Assembly (NCBI RefSeq): GCF_036379515.1
Contig: NZ_DASVGN010000016.1
Span: 1 to 64,000 of the forward strand
DNA: 64,000 nucleotides
From: Castellaniella sp036379515
GTDB taxonomy: Bacteria; Pseudomonadota; Gammaproteobacteria; Burkholderiales; Burkholderiaceae_B
Direction of reading: 5' to 3'
Below, one piece after another: positions 60,816-64,000 of this stretch. The notes beneath the pieces were generated by a model. That model did no database searches, was not told where the DNA came from, and saw only the letters and a list, made by a program, of their open reading frames with translations. Both the position numbers and the translations under genes were made by a program. Within the stretch, counting starts at the first letter, position 1. Each line of letters opens with the position of its first letter.

Positions 60816-61058
60816 TCAGGGATGATGGGAGTGCAGCCTCACAGGCGGCACCGGATCGTAACCACCCGGACAACCCGGATGACAGCGTGCAATGCGGCGC
60901 ACCCCCAGCCACAGGCCCCGCAGCACACCATGCGTGGCAATGGCTTCCATGGTGTAGGCCGAGCAGGTCGGCGTAAACCGGCACTGCTGGCCCACCCAGG
61001 GGCTGAGGAAATAACGATAAAACCGGATGGGCGCGATGAAAATCGATCGAATCAGCAT
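60816..61058 (-). CDS. yidD: Membrane protein insertion efficiency factor YidD
   Basis: An 80-residue protein with the YidD signature: RFYRYFLSPWVGQQCRFTPT, CSAYTMEAIATHGVLRGLWL and CHPGCPGGYDPVP. It is a small cytoplasmic-side membrane-associated helper of YidC-dependent insertion. Its ATG lies inside the last codons of rnpA (7-base overlap), the usual arrangement. Three conserved cysteines and the CxPTCSxY block support the call. Confidence 0.95.
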   Translation of the reverse strand: MLIRSIFIAPIRFYRYFLSPWVGQQCRFTPTCSAYTMEAIATHGVLRGLWLGVRRIARCHPGCPGGYDPVPPVRLHSHHP

Positions 61059-61411
61059 GATGCGATCCTCGCAAGCAAGGCGTCAACCTCGGTTCGTACC
61101 TGCCGCTTGAGCGCTGTCAGGCTGCCCGGCGCAGGGCGCGACACCATTCGAAACACCCAATCGCCATCGGGCAACCCCGCGCGTCGCAGCCGAAAGGCTT
61201 CGCGCACCACGCGCTTGATGGCATTGCGGTTGACGGCCAGCGGCACCTGTCGCTTGGGCACGACGAGCCCCAGCCGCGCGGGCCCAGAAGCCACTGAACG
61301 TGGGCTCGACACGACGAACAACGCCCCTCGGGCGATACGTCGCCCCTTGAGGGCTGCTGCGTATTCCGAGGGGCGATGCAGCCGAACCGCCGAAGGAAAA
61401 GCGGATGGCAT
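61052..61411 (-). CDS. rnpA: Ribonuclease P protein component
   Basis: A 119-residue basic protein, the usual RnpA size. It has LRRPSEYAAAL-type HRPSEYAAALKGRRIARGAL, RLGLVVPKRQVPLAVNRNAI and the RNR motif in VNRNAIKRVVREAFRLRRAG. It binds the RNA subunit of RNase P to process tRNA 5' ends. The start is the ATG at 61409-61411; an open frame extends upstream through rpmH antisense space without evidence of use. It sits 44 bases after rpmH and overlaps yidD at its end. Confidence 0.93.
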   Translation of the reverse strand: MPSAFPSAVRLHRPSEYAAALKGRRIARGALFVVSSPRSVASGPARLGLVVPKRQVPLAVNRNAIKRVVREAFRLRRAGLPDGDWVFRMVSRPAPGSLTALKRQVRTEVDALLARIASC

Positions 61412-61455
61412 GGCGATCAGTCCGGGATGCGGCTCGCCGCACCCAGCAGACTCAA

Positions 61456-61590
61456 CTAGACGGCCAGGCGCTTGCGGCCCTTGGCGCGACGCGCATTCAG
61501 AACAGCGCGGCCACCGCGCGTCTTCATGCGCACGCGAAAGCCATGGGTACGCTTGCGGCGGGTAACGGAAGGCTGGTAAGTGCGTTTCAT
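61456..61590 (-). CDS. rpmH: 50S ribosomal protein L34
   Basis: A 44-residue gene too short for many gene callers. Translation gives MKRTYQPSVTRRKRTHGFRV and a C-terminus GGRAVLNARRAKGRKRLAV, the near-invariant L34 sequence. It is the first gene of the minus-strand rpmH-rnpA-yidD-yidC set and faces dnaA across the intergenic region at 61591-61845. A candidate promoter lies about 75-100 bases upstream of its ATG. Confidence 0.98.
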   Translation of the reverse strand: MKRTYQPSVTRRKRTHGFRVRMKTRGGRAVLNARRAKGRKRLAV

Positions 61591-61662
61591 GGTAAATCCA
61601 AAAGAGCTTGGAGGAAGCTAAAACCACGGGCACGGTCGGCCAATGGCATCGAAAAGCCCACT

Positions 61663-61691
61663 ATTTCATCAAATTTTCGGTATGCCGTCAA
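61663..61691 (-). promoter_or_regulatory. Candidate rpmH promoter
   Basis: On the minus strand TTGACG (61691-61686) is a good -35 box and TGAAAT (61668-61663) a 4-of-6 -10 box, with exactly 17 bases between. It would start transcription about 70 bases before rpmH. Confidence 0.5.
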
Positions 61692-61799
61692 TCACTTGGA
61701 AGGATTTCCACCCAAAAAGTTCGTTCGGCGGGCGCTTGAGCACACGGGCGCCCGAGCGGTGCCAGCCTCGCCATCGACGGCCCCGCCCCTCGCGCACGC

Positions 61800-61808
61800 T
61801 GTGGATAA
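61800..61808 (-). promoter_or_regulatory. Perfect DnaA box upstream of dnaA
   Basis: TTATCCACA on the minus strand (TGTGGATAA on plus) matches the consensus DnaA-binding box exactly, 37 bases before the dnaA ATG. It is well placed for autoregulation. I see only one perfect box in the rpmH-dnaA interval, so I do not call the whole interval oriC. Confidence 0.75.
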
Positions 61809-61845
61809 CTTCTGACGCAAAAGGGTAGAATCGAGGTTTCGCCCT

Positions 61846-63249
61846 ATGACCGTTATGAATGAATTCTGGCAGGCCTGTCTCCAGCGACTGGAACAGGAAC
61901 TCCCCCCCCAACAGATCAGCGCGTGGATCAAGCCCTTGGTGCCCCTTGGCTACGACGAGGAACTCGCGATCCTGAGAATCGGTGCGCCCAATCGCTTCAA
62001 GCTGGATTGGGTCCGCAAGAACTTTTCCGCCCGGCTCGAATCCCTGGCGGCTGATTGGTATTCGCAATCTGTCCAGGTGCAGTTCGAACTGGCCGCCAGC
62101 CCCGCTCGGACCAGCGTTGCCGCGACCCCACGCGCACCGGCAGCGCAAGCCGCTCCAGCCCCGGCTCCCGCTGCTGCGGCAGCGCCCAACCCTGCATTGG
62201 CGGCTACCGAAGAAGCCATCCAGAACCGTTCGAACCTGAACCAGGAACTCACCTTCGATAACTTCGTGATCGGCAAGGCCAACCAGCTGGCACGCGCCGC
62301 CGCCATGCAGGTCGCCGAAAATCCCGGGGTGTCGTATAACCCGCTGTTCCTGTACGGCGGTGTGGGCCTGGGCAAGACACACCTCATCCACGCCATCGGA
62401 AACGCGCTGCTGGCAAACGGCCTGAGCACCCGCGTACGCTACGTGCACGCCGACCAATACGTGTCTGACGTCGTCAAAGCCTACCAGCGTCGCGCCTTCG
62501 ACGACTTCAAGCGCTATTACCATTCGCTGGACCTGCTGCTCATCGACGACATCCAGTTCTTCGCGGGCAAGAACCGCACGCAAGAAGAATTCTTCTACGC
62601 GTTCGAGGCCATGGTCGCGCACCGCAAGCAGATCATCATCACCTCGGACACCTATCCCAAAGAGCTCGCCAACATCGACAGCCGGCTCATCTCGCGCTTC
62701 GATTCGGGGCTCACGGTCGCCATCGAGCCGCCCGAGCTGGAAATGCGTGTGGCCATTTTGCTGCGCAAGGCGCAGACCGAAGGCATCGCCATGCCCGAAG
62801 AAGTCGCCTTCTTCATCGCCAAGCATCTGCGCAGCAACGTGCGCGAGCTGGAAGGCGCGCTGCGCAAAGTGTCGGCCTTTGCGCGCTTTCATGGGCGCGA
62901 AGTACTGACGGTCGAAGTGTGCAAAGAGGCCCTCAAAGATCTGCTGTCTGTGTCGAACAGCCTCATTACGGTCGAGAACATCCAGAAGACCGTGGCCGAT
63001 TTCTATAAAATCAAGGTTGCCGACATGTATTCGAAGCGGCGCCCTGCAAACATTGCATTGCCTCGGCAGATTGCCATGTATCTGGCCAAGGAGCTGACCC
63101 AGAAAAGCCTGCCGGAAATCGGCGATCTGTTTGGCGGACGCGACCACACCACGGTGCTGCACGCCGTGCGCAAGATTACCGATCTGCGTGCCAAACAGAC
63201 CGAATTGAATCACGCGCTCCATGTACTCGAGCAAACCCTCAAAGGATAA
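61846..63249 (+). CDS. dnaA: Chromosomal replication initiator DnaA
   Basis: A 467-residue DnaA. Domain I begins FWQACLQRLEQELPPQQISA, and a low-complexity alanine/proline linker (residues about 85-110) is domain II. The AAA+ domain has Walker A GGVGLGKTHLIHAIGNAL, Walker B DLLLIDDIQFFAGKNRTQEE and sensor segments. Domain IV ends with the DNA-binding signature GGRDHTTVLHAVRKITDL. It opens the origin and loads the replicative helicase. It is divergent from rpmH and followed 4 bases later by dnaN. A second in-frame ATG at 61855 could be the true start. Confidence 0.98.
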   Translation: MTVMNEFWQACLQRLEQELPPQQISAWIKPLVPLGYDEELAILRIGAPNRFKLDWVRKNFSARLESLAADWYSQSVQVQFELAASPARTSVAATPRAPAAQAAPAPAPAAAAAPNPALAATEEAIQNRSNLNQELTFDNFVIGKANQLARAAAMQVAENPGVSYNPLFLYGGVGLGKTHLIHAIGNALLANGLSTRVRYVHADQYVSDVVKAYQRRAFDDFKRYYHSLDLLLIDDIQFFAGKNRTQEEFFYAFEAMVAHRKQIIITSDTYPKELANIDSRLISRFDSGLTVAIEPPELEMRVAILLRKAQTEGIAMPEEVAFFIAKHLRSNVRELEGALRKVSAFARFHGREVLTVEVCKEALKDLLSVSNSLITVENIQKTVADFYKIKVADMYSKRRPANIALPRQIAMYLAKELTQKSLPEIGDLFGGRDHTTVLHAVRKITDLRAKQTELNHALHVLEQTLKG

Positions 63250-63253
63250 GAAC

Positions 63254-64000
63254 ATGCAACTGATACAAGCGACCCGCGATGCCGTGCTCAAGCCCCTGAC
63301 GACCGTGGTGGGGATCGTCGAACGGCGCAACACGCTCCCCATCCTGGCCAATGTGCTGATCCGCAAGCAAGGCCCGCAAGTGTCGTTCATTGCCAACGAC
63401 CTCGAAGTACAGATCACGACGACCGCTGACTTCGGCGTGGGCGAAGACACCATTGCCACCACGGTCGCCGCGCGCAAGCTGCTGGACATCCTGCGCGCCT
63501 TGCCCGATTTCGGCGACGTCAAAATCGCGCTCGACGACAACAAGCTTTCAGTGCTGGCCGGCCGTAGCCGCTTTGCCCTGCAAACGCTGGCGGCCACGGA
63601 CTACCCCACGGTATCTCAGCCGGAGCAATGGGACGCATCGTTCACCATGCCGCAAAAGGCGCTCAAGCACCTGTTCGACCGCGTGCATTTCTCGATGGCA
63701 CAGCAAGATATCCGCTACTACTTGAACGGCCTGCTCTTCGTCACCGAGCCGGGCCGGGTCAGCGCCGTGGCGACCGACGGGCATCGTCTGGCCCACAGCA
63801 GCACGGTCGTTGAAAGTGCGACGGCACAGACCGACATCATCATTCCGCGCAAGACCGTGCACGAAATGCAGCGCCTGCTGTCCGACGACAGCGAGGCCAC
63901 CGTGCAGGTTGACGTCACCGCGACGCAAATCCGCTTTCGCTTCGACGAAATCGAAGTCATCTCCAAGCTGGTCGAAGGCAAGTTCCCGGATTACAAGCGT
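63254..64000 (+). CDS. dnaN: DNA polymerase III sliding clamp beta subunit (3' partial)
   Basis: The first 249 residues of the beta clamp, open to the window edge; the full protein is about 370. It begins MQLIQATRDAVLKPLTTVVG and has ERRNTLPILANVLIRKQGPQ, LAATDYPTVSQP, YYLNGLLFVTEPGRVSAVAT and DGHRLAHSSTVVES, all typical of domains 1 and 2. It encircles DNA to hold the replicative polymerase. It lies 4 bases after dnaA, the conserved dnaA-dnaN operon. Confidence 0.98.
   Translation, partial: MQLIQATRDAVLKPLTTVVGIVERRNTLPILANVLIRKQGPQVSFIANDLEVQITTTADFGVGEDTIATTVAARKLLDILRALPDFGDVKIALDDNKLSVLAGRSRFALQTLAATDYPTVSQPEQWDASFTMPQKALKHLFDRVHFSMAQQDIRYYLNGLLFVTEPGRVSAVATDGHRLAHSSTVVESATAQTDIIIPRKTVHEMQRLLSDDSEATVQVDVTATQIRFRFDEIEVISKLVEGKFPDYKR

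Noticed and set aside
61669..63597. A 642-codon open frame antisense to dnaA and dnaN
   Set aside because: It covers two certain genes on the other strand and has histidine/arginine/valine-rich composition typical of antisense shadow frames.
1..64000. CRISPR arrays, tRNA or rRNA genes, IS elements, prophage genes, restriction or toxin-antitoxin systems
   Set aside because: I looked for regular repeats, cloverleaf-type sequences and transposase, integrase or nuclease proteins and saw none.

Overview
The window is one end of a replication-origin region plus about 57 kb of accessory metabolism. The order mnmE-yidC-yidD-rnpA-rpmH (minus strand) then dnaA-dnaN (plus strand) at 57.4-64 kb is the classic bacterial origin neighbourhood. 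The proteins (two-cysteine OhrR/Ohr, Bug/TctC-type tricarboxylate receptors, malate synthase G, many CaiB and LysR/GntR genes) suggest a free-living betaproteobacterium of the Burkholderiales, most likely Alcaligenaceae. That placement is inference from protein character; no rRNA is present. No tRNA, rRNA, IS element, prophage or CRISPR array was seen.

Layout. 0-0.9 kb: 3' end of pyruvate kinase, then decayed remnants of an amidase and a CaiB-type CoA-transferase. 0.9-11.8 kb: a minus-strand operon (degraded FAD/Fe-S 2-hydroxyacid dehydrogenase, GlcG, class V aminotransferase, TctB/TctA/TctC transporter, class II aldolase, ArsC-like protein) divergent from an FCD-type GntR regulator, followed by a second GlcG and malate synthase G. 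Together these look like glycolate/glyoxylate or related 2-hydroxyacid use, now partly broken. 11.9-13.1 kb: argD.

13.4-25.7 kb: a long plus-strand set: N-carbamoyl-D-amino acid hydrolase, hydantoinase, ornithine cyclodeaminase family protein, a complete branched-chain-type ABC importer (five genes), MmgE/PrpD, asparaginase, NodB-like deacetylase and Asp/Glu racemase. This is a coherent import-and-hydrolysis pathway for a cyclic ureide or amide. 25.7-36.6 kb: a minus-strand set (LysR, Dabb/ABM protein, Fe3+/polyamine-type ABC importer, CaiB, enoyl-CoA hydratase), divergent GntR and DapA-family genes, and a fumarate-reductase-type flavoprotein.

36.6-41.2 kb: ohrR-ohr peroxide defence, dinB, a MOSC protein and an MFS transporter. 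41.3-48.4 kb: LysR, DUF1445, TRAP transporter dctPQM, DUF2848 and amidase, a second amide/acid uptake module. 48.4-51.3 kb: membrane protein, sulfide:quinone-reductase-like flavoprotein and cytochrome b561.

51.3-57.3 kb: the most unusual block: a stand-alone RibD-type reductase facing a tightly overlapping four-gene operon (BchC-like dehydrogenase, 6-pyruvoyl-tetrahydropterin-synthase-like protein lacking key residues, GT4 glycosyltransferase, methyltransferase), then a short orphan OpgH-type glucosyltransferase. I propose a modified (glycosylated, methylated) pteridine-like product. 57.4-64 kb: the origin-proximal housekeeping genes, with a perfect DnaA box upstream of dnaA; dnaN runs off the end.
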